From Gammaproteobacteria bacterium (GTDB lineage Bacteria; Pseudomonadota; Gammaproteobacteria; Arenicellales; Poriferihabitantaceae), in assembly GCA_026708585.1 (NCBI GenBank), contig JAPOUQ010000030.1, positions 1 to 64,000 of the forward strand: a stretch of DNA of 64,000 bases, read 5' to 3'. The notes beneath the pieces were generated by a model. That model did not search any database. It was not told the DNA's origin and was given only the letters and a program-made list of their open reading frames with translations. Numbering within the stretch: the first letter of the stretch is position 1; the number at the start of each line of letters is the position of its first letter. A program made the translations under genes and the position numbers. Of this stretch, positions 8,706 through 18,925 are shown one piece after another.

Positions 8706-10124
8706 TCAGTATCGGTAGTGCTTAGGCTTGTAGGGTCCGTGAACGGCAACATTAATATAGTCTGCCTGCTGCTTCGTGAGCTTTGTTAATTTCGCGCCAA
8801 TTTTTTCAAGATGCAGCCTGGCTACTTCTTCATCCAAATGCTTCGGTAAAACATGCACATCCATTGTATATTCATCACCCTTACCCCATAACTCGATTTG
8901 CGCTAGAACCTGATTGGTGAAACTATTTGACATCACAAAACTCGGGTGTCCAGTAGCACAACCCAAATTTACCAATCGTCCTTGAGCAAGAAGGGTTATC
9001 CGATTACCATTGGGCAAGATAATTTGATCAACCTGAGGCTTGATGTTCACCCATTCATAGGATTTCAATGCTGCGATTTCGATTTCATTATCGAAATGCC
9101 CGATATTGCAGAGGATCGTTTCATTTTTCATTCGCAGAATATGTTCATGTGTAATTACCTGATAGTTTCCGGTAGCCGTAACAAAGATATCCGCAATCGA
9201 ACACGCTTCATTCATATCCACCACACGATACCCTTCCATAGCAGCCTGTAATGCACAAATTGGATCGATTTCTGTAACCCATACAGTTGCGCCTAGACCT
9301 CGCAATGATTGTGCACAACCTTTACCAACATCACCGTAGCCAAGCACAACTGCAATTTTTCCGGCAATCATGACATCGGTCGCTCGTTTAATTCCATCAA
9401 CCAGGGATTCACGACAGCCATATAAATTATCAAACTTGGATTTTGTAACCGAGTCATTCACGTTGATTGCTGGGAATGGTAACTCTCCATTCTCCGCCAT
9501 CTTATATAGTCGATTGACTCCAGTAGTAGTCTCTTCGGTCACACCCTTGATTCCTTTTAGGCGGCTACTGTACCAGTTTGGATGGATATCCAATTGTCTG
9601 CGTATTGAGGAATACAGAGCCATTTCCTCCTCATTTGACGGATGATCAAGGATTGATCGGTCATCTTCAGCCTGAGCCCCCAAAATTAGAAGCAGAGTCG
9701 CATCACCTCCATCGTCTAGAATCATGTTCGGACCACCACCATCAGGCCAGTCCATAATTCGATTACTGAATTGCCAGTACTCGTCCAATGTTTCACCTTT
9801 GAATGCAAATACTGGTATATCTCGGTCTGCAATCGCTGCTGCTGCATGGTCCTGCGTTGAAAAAATATTACAGGATGCCCAGCGTACTTCCGCACCTAAT
9901 GAGGTCAGGGTTTCGATTAACACTGCTGTCTGAATGGTCATATGCAACGATCCAGCAATACGTGCTCCTTTCAGCGGCTGCGATTCAATATATTTTTCAC
10001 AAATCGAGACTAGCCCGGGCATTTCTGCGCGTGCCATGTGAATTTCTTTGCGACCCCATTCTGCAAGAGACAAATCTGCTACATGGTAGTCCAAGGATAC
10101 TTCTTTGAGGGGTTGGGTAGACAT
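8706..10124 (-). CDS. ahcY: S-adenosylhomocysteine hydrolase
   Basis: Reversibly cleaves S-adenosylhomocysteine to adenosine and homocysteine, removing the inhibitor of SAM-dependent methyltransferases. At 472 residues it has the usual length. Visible hallmarks are the NAD-binding [10 protein letters not shown], the substrate-site [13 protein letters not shown], and the C-terminal KPKHYRY tail that closes the neighbouring subunit's NAD site. It lies 26 bases after metK on the same strand, so the two methyl-cycle genes form an operon. No SAH-riboswitch-like element was seen in that short gap. Confidence 0.96.
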   Translation of the reverse strand: MSTQPLKEVSLDYHVADLSLAEWGRKEIHMARAEMPGLVSICEKYIESQPLKGARIAGSLHMTIQTAVLIETLTSLGAEVRWASCNIFSTQDHAAAAIADRDIPVFAFKGETLDEYWQFSNRIMDWPDGGGPNMILDDGGDATLLLILGAQAEDDRSILDHPSNEEEMALYSSIRRQLDIHPNWYSSRLKGIKGVTEETTTGVNRLYKMAENGELPFPAINVNDSVTKSKFDNLYGCRESLVDGIKRATDVMIAGKIAVVLGYGDVGKGCAQSLRGLGATVWVTEIDPICALQAAMEGYRVVDMNEACSIADIFVTATGNYQVITHEHILRMKNETILCNIGHFDNEIEIAALKSYEWVNIKPQVDQIILPNGNRITLLAQGRLVNLGCATGHPSFVMSNSFTNQVLAQIELWGKGDEYTMDVHVLPKHLDEEVARLHLEKIGAKLTKLTKQQADYINVAVHGPYKPKHYRY

Positions 10125-10150
10125 TAGTTATCGTAATTGGAAAAGATGAT

Positions 10151-11320
10151 TCAGTTAATACCAGCATCGGATTGGAGAATATCGGCTTTATCAGTTTTCT
10201 CCCAAGAAAACTCATCTTCAGTTCGTCCAAAATGTCCGTATGCAGCCGATCGACCAAAAATTGGTTTCAATAGATCCAGATTCTTCAAAATTGCTTTGGG
10301 ACGCAAATCAAAATGTATCTTAACTAACTCTTGAATACGTTCATTAGAAATCGTACCAGTCCCGAATGTCTTCACCATAATCGAGACCGGCTCAGCTACA
10401 CCAATTGCATAGGCGGCCTGGATTTCGCATTTCTCAGCCAGTCCAGCTGCAACGATATTTTTCGCAACATAACGTAGCGCATAAGCAGCTGAACGATCTA
10501 CTTTTGATGGATCCTTTCCTGAAAACGCACCGCCACCATGATGTGCTGAACCTCCATAAGTATCAACAATAATCTTGCGCCCAGTCAACCCACAGTCACC
10601 ATGTGGGCCACCTATTACGAACCGCCCAGTTGGATTAACCAAATATCGAGTTGCTGAGGTCAGCATATCGACTGGAATAACTGGTTTGATGATTTCCTCA
10701 ATAACTGCTTCGGTAATGATTTTCGCTTCCACATCTTCATGGTGCTGTGTTGATATGACTACTGTATCGACCGAAACCGGTTGATCATTTTCATATTTCA
10801 CTGTAACTTGAGACTTGGCATCCGGTCGCAACCATTCAAGAACCCCCGACTTACGTACTTCGGCTTGTTTCTTGACCAAACGATGTGCGCAGGTTATCGG
10901 AAATGGCATCAATACATCCGTTTCCTTACACGCATAACCAAACATCAATCCCTGATCACCTGCTCCTTGGTCAAGGTCAACTCCTTCTCCCTCATTTACC
11001 CCTTGAGCAATATCTGGTGACTGCTGATCAAGTTTTACTTGAACATCACAACTCAAATGGTCAAAATATAATTCTGGAGAGTCATAGCCAATCTCTTGGA
11101 TTTTTTGTCTTGCTATCTGTTCATAGTCCACAATAGCGGTCGAAGTGATCTCTCCAGCAATCATGACCAGTCCCGTAGTGACTAAGGTCTCACAGGCAAC
11201 TCTCGATACAGAATCTTGTGCAATTAAAGAATCCAAAACCGCATCTGAAATTTGGTCAGCCACTTTATCGGGATGACCTTCAGACACTGATTCAGAAGTA
11301 AATAGATAAGAATTAGACAT
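10151..11320 (-). CDS. metK: S-adenosylmethionine synthetase
   Basis: Makes S-adenosylmethionine from methionine and ATP. At 389 residues it is standard length. The signatures [24 protein letters not shown] (the ATP-binding hexapeptide region), [13 protein letters not shown] and [16 protein letters not shown] are intact. It is first gene of the metK-ahcY operon, with its promoter expected in 11321-11648, shared with divergent argB. The pairing fits a cell with heavy methyl-group turnover. Confidence 0.97.
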   Translation of the reverse strand: MSNSYLFTSESVSEGHPDKVADQISDAVLDSLIAQDSVSRVACETLVTTGLVMIAGEITSTAIVDYEQIARQKIQEIGYDSPELYFDHLSCDVQVKLDQQSPDIAQGVNEGEGVDLDQGAGDQGLMFGYACKETDVLMPFPITCAHRLVKKQAEVRKSGVLEWLRPDAKSQVTVKYENDQPVSVDTVVISTQHHEDVEAKIITEAVIEEIIKPVIPVDMLTSATRYLVNPTGRFVIGGPHGDCGLTGRKIIVDTYGGSAHHGGGAFSGKDPSKVDRSAAYALRYVAKNIVAAGLAEKCEIQAAYAIGVAEPVSIMVKTFGTGTISNERIQELVKIHFDLRPKAILKNLDLLKPIFGRSAAYGHFGRTEDEFSWEKTDKADILQSDAGIN

Positions 11321-11648
11321 GTTTGAATATTCGACTCACAATTGTGTAGCAGTTTTGTTCATTCAAGTTGCAAAACCATGTAATGATTATAGTGAGCAGA
11401 TGGCACAAACCGGAATAAGTAAAAACTCAGATCAATTGAATAACTGAAATACCATTAAAAATTTGTGATCGAATCCTAATAACACAAGGTGCTGATCACC
11501 CTTTCTAGGCCAACATATTCACCGAAGTTTATAGTACCATACAGAGCCCTTTGCAATAAGCGCAATTTGATTCCTATTTCCACAAAATACGAACAGTTCA
11601 TGCTATGGGCAAACTCTCGAACTATTCAATCGAAGCTTTTGATTTTTC
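11321..11648. other. Divergent metK/argB intergenic region
   Basis: 328 bases between the metK and argB starts. It is AT-rich and must hold both promoters. I looked on the metK side for a conserved SAM- or SAH-riboswitch core and did not recognise one. No small frame looks coding. Confidence 0.5.
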
Positions 11649-12545
11649 ATGACCAAGACTAATCATGAATCCATTCAGGTCGCTCACATTCTGCTTGAGG
11701 CGCTACCTTACATCCGCCAATATCAGGGAGCTACTCTGGTGATAAAGTATGGTGGTAATGCGATGGTTGATGAACCTCTCAAACAGAGTTTTGCTCAGGA
11801 CTTGATTCTCATGAAACTTGTCGGAATAAATCCTCTAGTGGTGCATGGTGGAGGACCTCAAATAAATCAAGTATTGAAGAGTTTTGGTAAGGAGTCAATA
11901 TTTATAGATGGGATGAGAGTCACCGACAATGAAACCATGAATGTCGTAGAAATGGTTTTGGGCGGTCTGGTGAATAAGGAAATTGTGAATCTGATCAATT
12001 CTCTTGGTGGGCAAGCGGTCGGACTGACAGGTAAAGATGGTAGCCTAATCAAAGCCCGCAAACTGAAAAAAAGGAATCAAGGCCCAAATACAATGCAGGG
12101 CGGACCCACAATTGATTTTGGTCAGGTAGGAGAAGTTGAATCGATCGATCCTTCAATTCTTCATGTTCTAATATCTCATCGTTTTATACCAGTAATCGCT
12201 CCGATTGGAGTAGGCTCTGATGGAATGACCTACAATATCAATTCAGATCTTGTAGCCGGACACCTTGCAGCAACCATGAACGCCGACAAATTAATGTTGC
12301 TAACCGATATACCGGGAGTGCTTGATCAGAACAGTACACTAATTCCTGAATTGGCAGTCTCCGAAATTCAGGAGTTAATCGATCGGGAGATAATTCAATC
12401 GGGAATGATTCCAAAAGTTCAGTGCGCTGTTGAAGCGATCAACGGTGGCGTTGAATCCTCACTGATATTAGATGGTAGAACAGAACATGCACTGTTATTG
12501 GAATTGTTTACTGATTCAGGTATTGGCACATTAATCCATCAATAG
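11649..12545 (+). CDS. argB: Acetylglutamate kinase
   Basis: Phosphorylates N-acetylglutamate, the second step of arginine synthesis. At 298 residues it has the amino-acid-kinase landmarks: KYGGNAM near the N-terminus, [15 protein letters not shown], and the C-terminal [17 protein letters not shown]. The N-terminal helix before KYGG is the kind used for hexamer formation in arginine-sensitive enzymes, so feedback inhibition is plausible. Its pathway partner argD lies about 17 kb away, so the arginine genes are not clustered. Confidence 0.96.
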   Translation: MTKTNHESIQVAHILLEALPYIRQYQGATLVIKYGGNAMVDEPLKQSFAQDLILMKLVGINPLVVHGGGPQINQVLKSFGKESIFIDGMRVTDNETMNVVEMVLGGLVNKEIVNLINSLGGQAVGLTGKDGSLIKARKLKKRNQGPNTMQGGPTIDFGQVGEVESIDPSILHVLISHRFIPVIAPIGVGSDGMTYNINSDLVAGHLAATMNADKLMLLTDIPGVLDQNSTLIPELAVSEIQELIDREIIQSGMIPKVQCAVEAINGGVESSLILDGRTEHALLLELFTDSGIGTLIHQ

Positions 12546-12642
12546 GTCAATAATCAATTCCGAATAGGGTAAAGCGATTGAGGTTATACTAATGGCAGTA
12601 TCTTCTTGGTTCTACATTGCTTGGTGAAGGATTTCAAAAACC

Positions 12643-13416
12643 ATGCCTGAATTACATAAAGAGCGCGTGACCGGAATACACCACTGGTCAGACAAACTAT
12701 TTACGATTAAAACCACCAGAGATTCCTCTTTGCGTTTTCGCAATGGGGAGTTCATCATGTTAGGAATCGAAGTAGATGGAAAACCATTGATGAGAGCATA
12801 TAGCATGGTCAGCGCAAACTACGAAGATTATCTTGAGTTCTATAGCATCAAGGTACAGGATGGACCTCTGACATCTCGTCTTCAACATATTCAAGTTGGC
12901 GATGAAATCTTTGTTAGCAAGAAACCAACTGGTACGCTGTTGTGGGATCATCTTCGTCCCGGAAAGCATCTCTATCTTCTAAGCACTGGAACTGGACTTG
13001 CTCCTTTTCTTTCGATAATTAAGGATCCAGATGTCTACGAGAATTACGAGAAGGTCATCTTGATCCATGGTTGTCGCTTCATCAATGAATTGTCTTATAA
13101 GAAATTGATTACCTATGAATTACAAAACAACCCCTATTTTGGCGATGATGTAAAGGCGAAATTACTCTACTACCCAGCAGTAACACGGGAAGAATTCAAA
13201 AACTATGGACGAATAACAGAGCTTCTCAAGTCTGGACAAATTTGCAAGGACCTCAACATGCCCCCTCTGAATTTGGAGGATGATCGGTTCATGATTTGTG
13301 GCGGTCCGTCAATGTTGAAGAGCATGACAGCAATTCTAGATGAAATGGGGTTTACCGAAACTCGAAAATCGAATTTTCGGGAATATGTGGTTGAACGAGC
13401 TTTTGTTGAGCAATAA
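12643..13416 (+). CDS. fpr: Ferredoxin/flavodoxin-NADP reductase
   Basis: A 257-residue FAD enzyme that passes electrons between NADPH and ferredoxin or flavodoxin. The FAD site RAYSMVSA (about 50-57), the NADP-site STGTGLAPFLSI and the C-terminal ICGGPSM and REYVVERAFVEQ tail match the bacterial subclass. It is a single-gene unit 97 bases after argB, with AAGGA upstream. It could supply electrons to the Rieske oxygenase encoded near 61 kb, which has no reductase beside it, but no sequence evidence links them. Confidence 0.93.
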   Translation: MPELHKERVTGIHHWSDKLFTIKTTRDSSLRFRNGEFIMLGIEVDGKPLMRAYSMVSANYEDYLEFYSIKVQDGPLTSRLQHIQVGDEIFVSKKPTGTLLWDHLRPGKHLYLLSTGTGLAPFLSIIKDPDVYENYEKVILIHGCRFINELSYKKLITYELQNNPYFGDDVKAKLLYYPAVTREEFKNYGRITELLKSGQICKDLNMPPLNLEDDRFMICGGPSMLKSMTAILDEMGFTETRKSNFREYVVERAFVEQ

Positions 13417-13521
13417 CGTATTGAACCATACTCTATTTCTTTACTAATGAATATTTCATTATCAAGCCTAGCTATCCCTTAATCTGGTTTGTTCAGTCAC
13501 CGTTCACAGATAATTCAAATT

Positions 13522-13551
13522 TTTACACAATCATAAAATTTTATATATAAT
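13522..13551 (+). promoter_or_regulatory. Sigma70-type promoter of the TRAP 2 operon
   Basis: A -35 box TTTACA (13522-13527) and a perfect -10 box TATAAT (13546-13551) are spaced by 18 bases. They lie about 120 bases before the dctP start, so the leader is longish and could carry further control. Confidence 0.5.
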
Positions 13552-13671
13552 GATCTCTGTCTTCATAAATGATTATGGGGACAAATCAATTAAGTGTCTC
13601 AGTAAAACTCATGTTTTGTGACATTGTTTAATCATAAAAATCATTCATTGATTTAAATTTCGGAGAAAAAA

Positions 13672-14772
13672 ATGAAAGAATCGATAAATCGACGAAAATT
13701 TTTGAAGGGGACTGCACTGGCAGCGACTGCAACTGCTGGAACACTGGCTGCACCTGCAATCGTGCGTGCCCAAACCACACTAAAGATGCAAGCCGCTTGG
13801 GGCGGTGGTATTTTCCTAGAAAATGCTCAAGCTTATGTAGACCGTGTTAATGAAATGGCAGGCGGTGCTCTAAAACTTGAGTTGTTGCCTGTTAATGCCG
13901 TAGTAAAAACTAGCCAGATGCAAGATGCAGTGCACCGAGGTGTACTCGATGCATGTCACTATGTACCGGCTTACTGGTATTCGAAATCTCCTGTTGCATC
14001 ACTTTTTGGAACAGGCCCTTGTTTTGGATGGTCGAGTCAGGAAGTACTAGGATGGGTTTACTATGGGGGAGGACAAGAACTGTTTGATGAGCTAATGTCC
14101 AAACTCGGTCTAAACATTGTGAGTTTCTTCAATAGCCCGATGCCTGCACAGCCCATGGGTTGGTTTAAAGAACAGATAACAGATTCAGCTCAGATGAATG
14201 GACTGAAATATCGTACAGTTGGACTCGCGGCTGACGTTCTTCTCGAAATGGGTATGCGCGTAGTTCAGTTGCCTGGTGGTGAAATTCAGCCAGCTATGAA
14301 ATCTGGCCTTATCGATGCGGCAGAATTCAACAACCCAACCTCTGACCGAGACTTCGGTATGCAGGATGTGTCTACCCATTATCACCTTGCAAGTTTTCAT
14401 CAGTCTCAGGAATTCTTTGAGTGTTCATTTAATAAAGGCAAATTCGATAGCCTTTCTGCAGAGCAACGAGCAATCCTGAAGTATGCATCTGAATCAGAAA
14501 GCTCCAATTTTTATTGGCATAATACCAATCGTTATGCTGACGACTTGGTAAAACTTCGTGATGAACATGGTGTCAACGTCTACCGTACTCCTGACTCAGT
14601 AATGAAAGACCAGTTGAATGCTTGGGATGTCGTTATTAATCGAATTTCTGGTGAAGATGAGTTTTTTGCACGAGTTATCGCTTCTCAAAAAGCCTATGCC
14701 GAGAGAGTGATGAACTATCTCCATCTCAATCAGCCAGATTACAGACTAGCATATGATCATTACTTCGGGTAA
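13672..14772 (+). CDS. dctP: TRAP transporter substrate-binding protein (DctP), Tat-exported
   Basis: The periplasmic receptor of TRAP system 2, 366 residues. The N-terminus carries a clear Tat signal (RRKFLKG, residues 7-13), an Ala-rich h-region and a cleavage site after VRAQ-like residues near 34. The body has the DctP arrangement, including GWSSQEVLGWVYYGGG, MGWFKEQI, the Arg-bearing LKYRTVGLAADVL, and DAAEFNNPTSD in the position where relatives have EWVGP. GGAG lies 9 bases before the ATG. The ligand is unknown. The amidase at the operon end suggests an amide-containing or carboxylate solute. Unlike TRAP 1 it is not a lipoprotein and lacks a coiled coil. Confidence 0.9.
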   Translation: MKESINRRKFLKGTALAATATAGTLAAPAIVRAQTTLKMQAAWGGGIFLENAQAYVDRVNEMAGGALKLELLPVNAVVKTSQMQDAVHRGVLDACHYVPAYWYSKSPVASLFGTGPCFGWSSQEVLGWVYYGGGQELFDELMSKLGLNIVSFFNSPMPAQPMGWFKEQITDSAQMNGLKYRTVGLAADVLLEMGMRVVQLPGGEIQPAMKSGLIDAAEFNNPTSDRDFGMQDVSTHYHLASFHQSQEFFECSFNKGKFDSLSAEQRAILKYASESESSNFYWHNTNRYADDLVKLRDEHGVNVYRTPDSVMKDQLNAWDVVINRISGEDEFFARVIASQKAYAERVMNYLHLNQPDYRLAYDHYFG

Positions 14773-14795
14773 GATAAAAATAGTAATTTTCAATT

Positions 14796-14820
14796 CTTGA
14801 GGGGGATGTTCCCCCTCAAG
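14796..14820 (+). terminator. Strong intercistronic hairpin between dctP and dctQ (TRAP 2)
   Basis: A perfect stem, CTTGAGGGGG (14796-14805) with CCCCCTCAAG (14811-14820), around ATGTT. It lies 23 bases after the dctP stop. No U-tract follows (GTCACC), so RNA stabilisation or partial termination is more likely than full termination. Confidence 0.7.
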
Positions 14821-14849
14821 GTCACCTTTCGATTCACAGGGAGGACGGT

Positions 14850-15425
14850 TTGGTTAGTTTTATACACTCTATCGAAAGTTTAAGCACTTGGTTTGGTCGA
14901 GCTTTTGGGTGGTGTATACTGATTCTTACTCTCTCTGTATCTTATGAAGTCTTTGTTCGTTATGTGCTAAACGCACCAACAGTCTGGGCATTTGACATGA
15001 TGGTCCAGATGTATGGCGCTTTGTTCATGATGGCAGGTGCATACACACTTGCTCAAGATGGGCATGTAAGGGGCGATGTTCTTTATCGGTTATTCCCGGT
15101 TCGGGTACAAGCAACGATCGATTTCGTTCTGTATATCCTCTTCTTTTTCCCCGGAATGCTGGCCTTATTCTGGTTTGGAGCAGAAATTGCCTCTGATTCC
15201 TGGCGTTATAAGGAAGTCAGCTGGAACAGCCCTGCTAGAATCCAGATTTACTACTTCAAGACTTTGATCCCTGTTGCTGGCGGCCTTTTAATTATCCAAG
15301 GTGTTGCTGAGTTGTTGCGTTGCTGGATTGCGATGCGTCGGGGATATTGGCTCGAGCGAATTGATGATGTTCGGGAAACTGAAGATATGGCTGATACATT
15401 CGACCTGGATTCTGCTTCTAACTGA
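14850..15425 (+). CDS. dctQ: TRAP transporter small permease (DctQ)
   Basis: A 191-residue four-helix membrane subunit of TRAP system 2, of ordinary size. Family features include NAPTVWAFDMMVQMYGALFMMAGAYTLAQDGHVRGDVLY in the middle (residues about 38-77). The start is TTG at 14850, supported by a strong AGGGAGGA site at 14838-14845; no ATG is better placed. The tail after the last helix is acidic. It follows the dctP hairpin and precedes dctM by 82 bases. Confidence 0.9.
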   Translation: MVSFIHSIESLSTWFGRAFGWCILILTLSVSYEVFVRYVLNAPTVWAFDMMVQMYGALFMMAGAYTLAQDGHVRGDVLYRLFPVRVQATIDFVLYILFFFPGMLALFWFGAEIASDSWRYKEVSWNSPARIQIYYFKTLIPVAGGLLIIQGVAELLRCWIAMRRGYWLERIDDVRETEDMADTFDLDSASN

Positions 15426-15507
15426 AACTGAATGTCTGAATGATGACTTTCCACGATTTCAAACCATTCGTATATACGTAAATTGTGATGTATAGGAAAT
15501 AAAGAAT

Positions 15508-16875
15508 ATGACAAATCCTGAAGTTGCGATATTAATGCTAGGACTATTTATCTTCCTAGTGCTTCTCGGTTTCCCTATCGCATTCACACTTGTCGCAATG
15601 GGAGTCGGCTTTGGATACTACGCCTATCACCAAGCCGGATCCATTCAGGTAATTGCTGACGCGTTCAACAACCAAATTTTTTATCTCCTCAACCAGAACA
15701 CTTACTCGGTGATGGAGAATGATGTACTGGTTGCAATCCCTTTGTTTCTGTTTATGGGCTACGTGGTGGAACGTGCAAATATCGTTAACCGATTATTCAA
15801 ATCACTCCAACTAGCCGCGCGCAACTTACCGGGCTCCATGGCTATTGCAGCACTCATTACCTGTGCCGTTTTTTCAACCGCCAGTGGAATTGTTGGAGCA
15901 GTAGTAACTCTAATGGGCCTATTGGCATTTCCAGCGATGGCTAACGCTAGTTATCGTAAAGATTTCAGTGCTGGGGTGATCTGTGCTGGTGGTACATTGG
16001 GTATTCTGATCCCACCATCAATCATGCTGATTGTCTATTCGGCAATTGCTGAACTCTCACCGCTCAGACTATACGCCGCTGCGGTATTCCCGGGCTTATT
16101 ATTGGCCGGTTTGTACATCGTATACGTAATCATTCGTGTTTTTATCAACCCGCAGATTGCACCGAAACCCGTATATGATGAAAATATCTCACGAGGACAA
16201 ATTTATTTGAGCCTATTGACTTCGTTTGTTCCGTTAACCGTGTTAATCATGCTGGTTCTCGGATCGATTCTAGGGGGGTTAGCTACTCCGGCTGAAGCTG
16301 CCGGTATGGGTGCTCTAGGTGGATTAGTACTGGCTATTTGTTATCGGTCTTTGACATGGCAAAAAGTGAAAGAATCTGTCTTTTTGACAGCAAAAGCAAC
16401 TGCAATGGTCTGTTGGCTTTTTGTCGGTTCTTGGACATTTGCATCGGTATTCTCGTATCTTGGCGGTCATGATGTAATTGAACACTGGATTTTAGCGATG
16501 AATCTTGAACCATGGCAGTTTTTGATTCTTGCTCAACTAATCATTTTCCTCCTAGGTTGGCCACTTGAATGGTCGGAAATCTTGATTATTTTCGTACCGA
16601 TATTTCTACCCATGCTCGATACATTTGGTGTCAACCCATATTTTTTCGCAATGCTGGTTGCACTGAATCTACAAACATCCTTTCTCACACCGCCCATGGC
16701 GATGTCGGCATTTTATTTGAAGGGTGTGCTGAAAAAGCAAATCGAACTTGTCGAAATCTTTAAAGGCATCTTGCCGTATCTCGGAATTGTAATTTTTAGT
16801 ATGTTCATGATGTACATGTTCCCAGAAATTGCACTGTGGTTCCCAGACTATCTGTTTGGTCCTTATATTCCTTGA
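15508..16875 (+). CDS. dctM: TRAP transporter large permease (DctM)
   Basis: The transport subunit of TRAP system 2, 455 residues, ordinary length with no tail. It is rich in hydrophobic helices and has the two scoop-loop motifs, GTLGILIPPSIM and LNLQTSFLTPPMA. The sodium-coupled transport mechanism is known for the family. It ends 6 bases before the amidase start, so the amidase is co-transcribed and probably acts on the imported solute. Confidence 0.94.
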   Translation: MTNPEVAILMLGLFIFLVLLGFPIAFTLVAMGVGFGYYAYHQAGSIQVIADAFNNQIFYLLNQNTYSVMENDVLVAIPLFLFMGYVVERANIVNRLFKSLQLAARNLPGSMAIAALITCAVFSTASGIVGAVVTLMGLLAFPAMANASYRKDFSAGVICAGGTLGILIPPSIMLIVYSAIAELSPLRLYAAAVFPGLLLAGLYIVYVIIRVFINPQIAPKPVYDENISRGQIYLSLLTSFVPLTVLIMLVLGSILGGLATPAEAAGMGALGGLVLAICYRSLTWQKVKESVFLTAKATAMVCWLFVGSWTFASVFSYLGGHDVIEHWILAMNLEPWQFLILAQLIIFLLGWPLEWSEILIIFVPIFLPMLDTFGVNPYFFAMLVALNLQTSFLTPPMAMSAFYLKGVLKKQIELVEIFKGILPYLGIVIFSMFMMYMFPEIALWFPDYLFGPYIP

Positions 16876-16881
16876 TCCTAG

Positions 16882-18237
16882 ATGACAACAAACCAACCGG
16901 ACGAGGACTCGAACCAAACTACTCAGTCCGTATCTGAATATCTTGAACTATTTGAACAAGGTTCCAGCGACTCTGAGACTCTGATCCAAGCCAGTCTTAA
17001 TATCATTGATCGAACTGACGATGAAATTAAGGCATGGGCTACATTGGATCATGAATTTGCTCTCAATCAGGCCCGTAATCGAGATGACCTTCGAAAACGA
17101 GGGATGCCGACTGGAGCTCTCCATGGAATTCCAGTTGGCATAAAAGATATTATTGATACCTCAGAGTTGCCAACAGAGTTCGGAAGTGAATTCTTTCGAG
17201 GTCGGAAACCCCAACATGATGCTGCTGTTATTGAACGGCTTAAAGAAGCCGGCGCGGTTATTATGGGTAAGACCGTTACTACTGAATTGGCATACAAGCA
17301 CCCTTCGATCACTCGAAATCCATGGAATATCGATTACAGTCCCGGTGGCTCCTCAAGCGGGTCAGCTGCGGCTGTTGCGATGGGTTATGTCCCTCTAGCT
17401 ATTGGGAGTCAAACCCATGGTTCAGTTATTCGACCAGCGTCTCATTGTGGAGTATATGGATTCAAACCCTCCCGAGGAATGATTTCCAGAAGGGGAGTAC
17501 TTCAAACCTCATACCATCTGGACCAAATTGGTGGATTTGCAACCAATCTTCATGATCTCGCTTTGCTTATTGACACATTAAGTGGTTATGACGCTTCTGA
17601 TTCAATGTGCCCACTTCGACCTCAACCAGCTTGTTTACAGGGATATAGGTCTGAAGTTCCCATCGAACCCACCCTATTATGGTTTGATCTACCTTATGCT
17701 TCACGCTACTCTGATGAATTAGTAGAGGGTTGTGAGGAACTCATTGCCGATCTCGATGGATATATTGAGCGAGCTGAAGCACCGCGTTCGTTCACTGGTT
17801 TAATTGAAAGTCATCGAATAATCTATGGATATGAACTGTATCGAACTTTGGTTGATTTCAAAATTCTGGAATCCAAATTATCAAGTCAGACCCTAACAGA
17901 ATCAGTAAAGACAATTAGTACCATCACGACAGATCAATACGAAAATGCTCTCGAAGCAATGCATGCTTCTGAAGAGTGGTTTACCCGATTTTTCTACGAT
18001 TATGATGCGATACTGACACCCTCTGCACCAGATATCGCGCCAAGTTTTAATAAGGCAACAACAGGCGATCCTTGTTGTTCGACAATCTGGACATTAGCTG
18101 GACTACCTACTCTCAGTATACCCATGCTTATCGGAAGAGATGACATGCCAATCGGGATACAATTGATTGGTGCAAGAGAACAAGACCACCGATTGTTTCG
18201 AACAGCGCGCTGGCTATTGGATTATTTATCTCGATAA
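16882..18237 (+). CDS. Amidase-signature hydrolase in the TRAP 2 operon
   Basis: A 451-residue cytoplasmic amidase-signature enzyme that hydrolyses a carboxamide. The Ser-cisSer-Lys triad reads K88 (GIPVGIKD), S157 (GGSSSGS) and S181 (SQTHGSVIRPAS). The spacing, 69 and 24 residues, equals what I recall for malonamidase E2. It is not GatA by context, since there is no gatB or gatC nearby, and the TRAP partner points to catabolism of a transported amide. Substrate is unknown. It starts 6 bases after the dctM stop. Confidence 0.9.
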   Translation: MTTNQPDEDSNQTTQSVSEYLELFEQGSSDSETLIQASLNIIDRTDDEIKAWATLDHEFALNQARNRDDLRKRGMPTGALHGIPVGIKDIIDTSELPTEFGSEFFRGRKPQHDAAVIERLKEAGAVIMGKTVTTELAYKHPSITRNPWNIDYSPGGSSSGSAAAVAMGYVPLAIGSQTHGSVIRPASHCGVYGFKPSRGMISRRGVLQTSYHLDQIGGFATNLHDLALLIDTLSGYDASDSMCPLRPQPACLQGYRSEVPIEPTLLWFDLPYASRYSDELVEGCEELIADLDGYIERAEAPRSFTGLIESHRIIYGYELYRTLVDFKILESKLSSQTLTESVKTISTITTDQYENALEAMHASEEWFTRFFYDYDAILTPSAPDIAPSFNKATTGDPCCSTIWTLAGLPTLSIPMLIGRDDMPIGIQLIGAREQDHRLFRTARWLLDYLSR

Positions 18238-18279
18238 ACGAGTGAAACTCAATATTTAATCTGATAGAATTACATCACT

Positions 18280-18486
18280 ATGCTTCCAAAACTAATTACA
18301 ATCATCACAGGCCTAGCAGGATTGATTTTCCTGTATACGTTTATTATTGGTCTATCCTGGAGTATCTCCCATGGATTTGCGGGAGTTCTGGGCGGCCTTC
18401 CGTTTGCGATTATTATTGCTTTTGTATTGCCGATGGCCGCATATGATTATTGGGATTCCTGCATTCGTGAAAAATCGGATAATTAG
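18280..18486 (+). CDS. Small membrane protein after the amidase
   Basis: A 68-residue protein with two hydrophobic helices (about 5-27 and 34-57) and a charged C-terminus, YDYWDSCIREKSDN. It is 42 bases after the amidase on the same strand, so it may be the last gene of the TRAP 2 operon. I do not recognise the family, and no function is claimed. Helix-forming composition and normal codon use support a real gene, at moderate confidence. Confidence 0.5.
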   Translation: MLPKLITIITGLAGLIFLYTFIIGLSWSISHGFAGVLGGLPFAIIIAFVLPMAAYDYWDSCIREKSDN

Positions 18487-18925
18487 GTACAGTCCGGCGA
18501 TCATCAATCTACCGAATTTGAACTGGATTTAGTCAGTTTTCTCCTATCAGACTTTGCTACCAAGTAATAGAGGTTGTTTGTCTATATCTCTTGGTTAATA
18601 CCGTATTTCCACCTTTTCGTATATCCTCATGCTAACGGAACTCATTGGATTTTGATCTGTATTTATCAATACTTGATAAATAAATTACTACATAACTCCC
18701 TAAAGAAAGATCGAAATCGCAAGGATCCTATTCATTTGACCGGTATGCTGTTTGATCGAAAAGAGCGAGACTGGCTGGATGTTCGTGTTGAGTAGTTCTG
18801 GCGTTTGAACTGATCTTCTAGGACATGCTTTGAATCATCGGTAAATTGGATCGGAAATGTAATTGTTCAGTCAGGACCGCTCCTTACTTCAACTCAGATT
18901 GGAACATCTGTCAAAATTGCATCAC
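18487..18925. other. Intergenic region, no clear gene
   Basis: 439 bases between two convergent units. A 73-codon TTG-started frame at 18574-18795 has no recognisable motif, though its end (KDPIHLTGMLFDRKERDW) is more protein-like than the rest and could be a gene remnant. Confidence 0.4.

Noticed and set aside
11321-11648. SAM or SAH riboswitch upstream of metK-ahcY.
   Set aside because: I could not recognise a conserved riboswitch core; a covariance-model search would be needed to reopen this.
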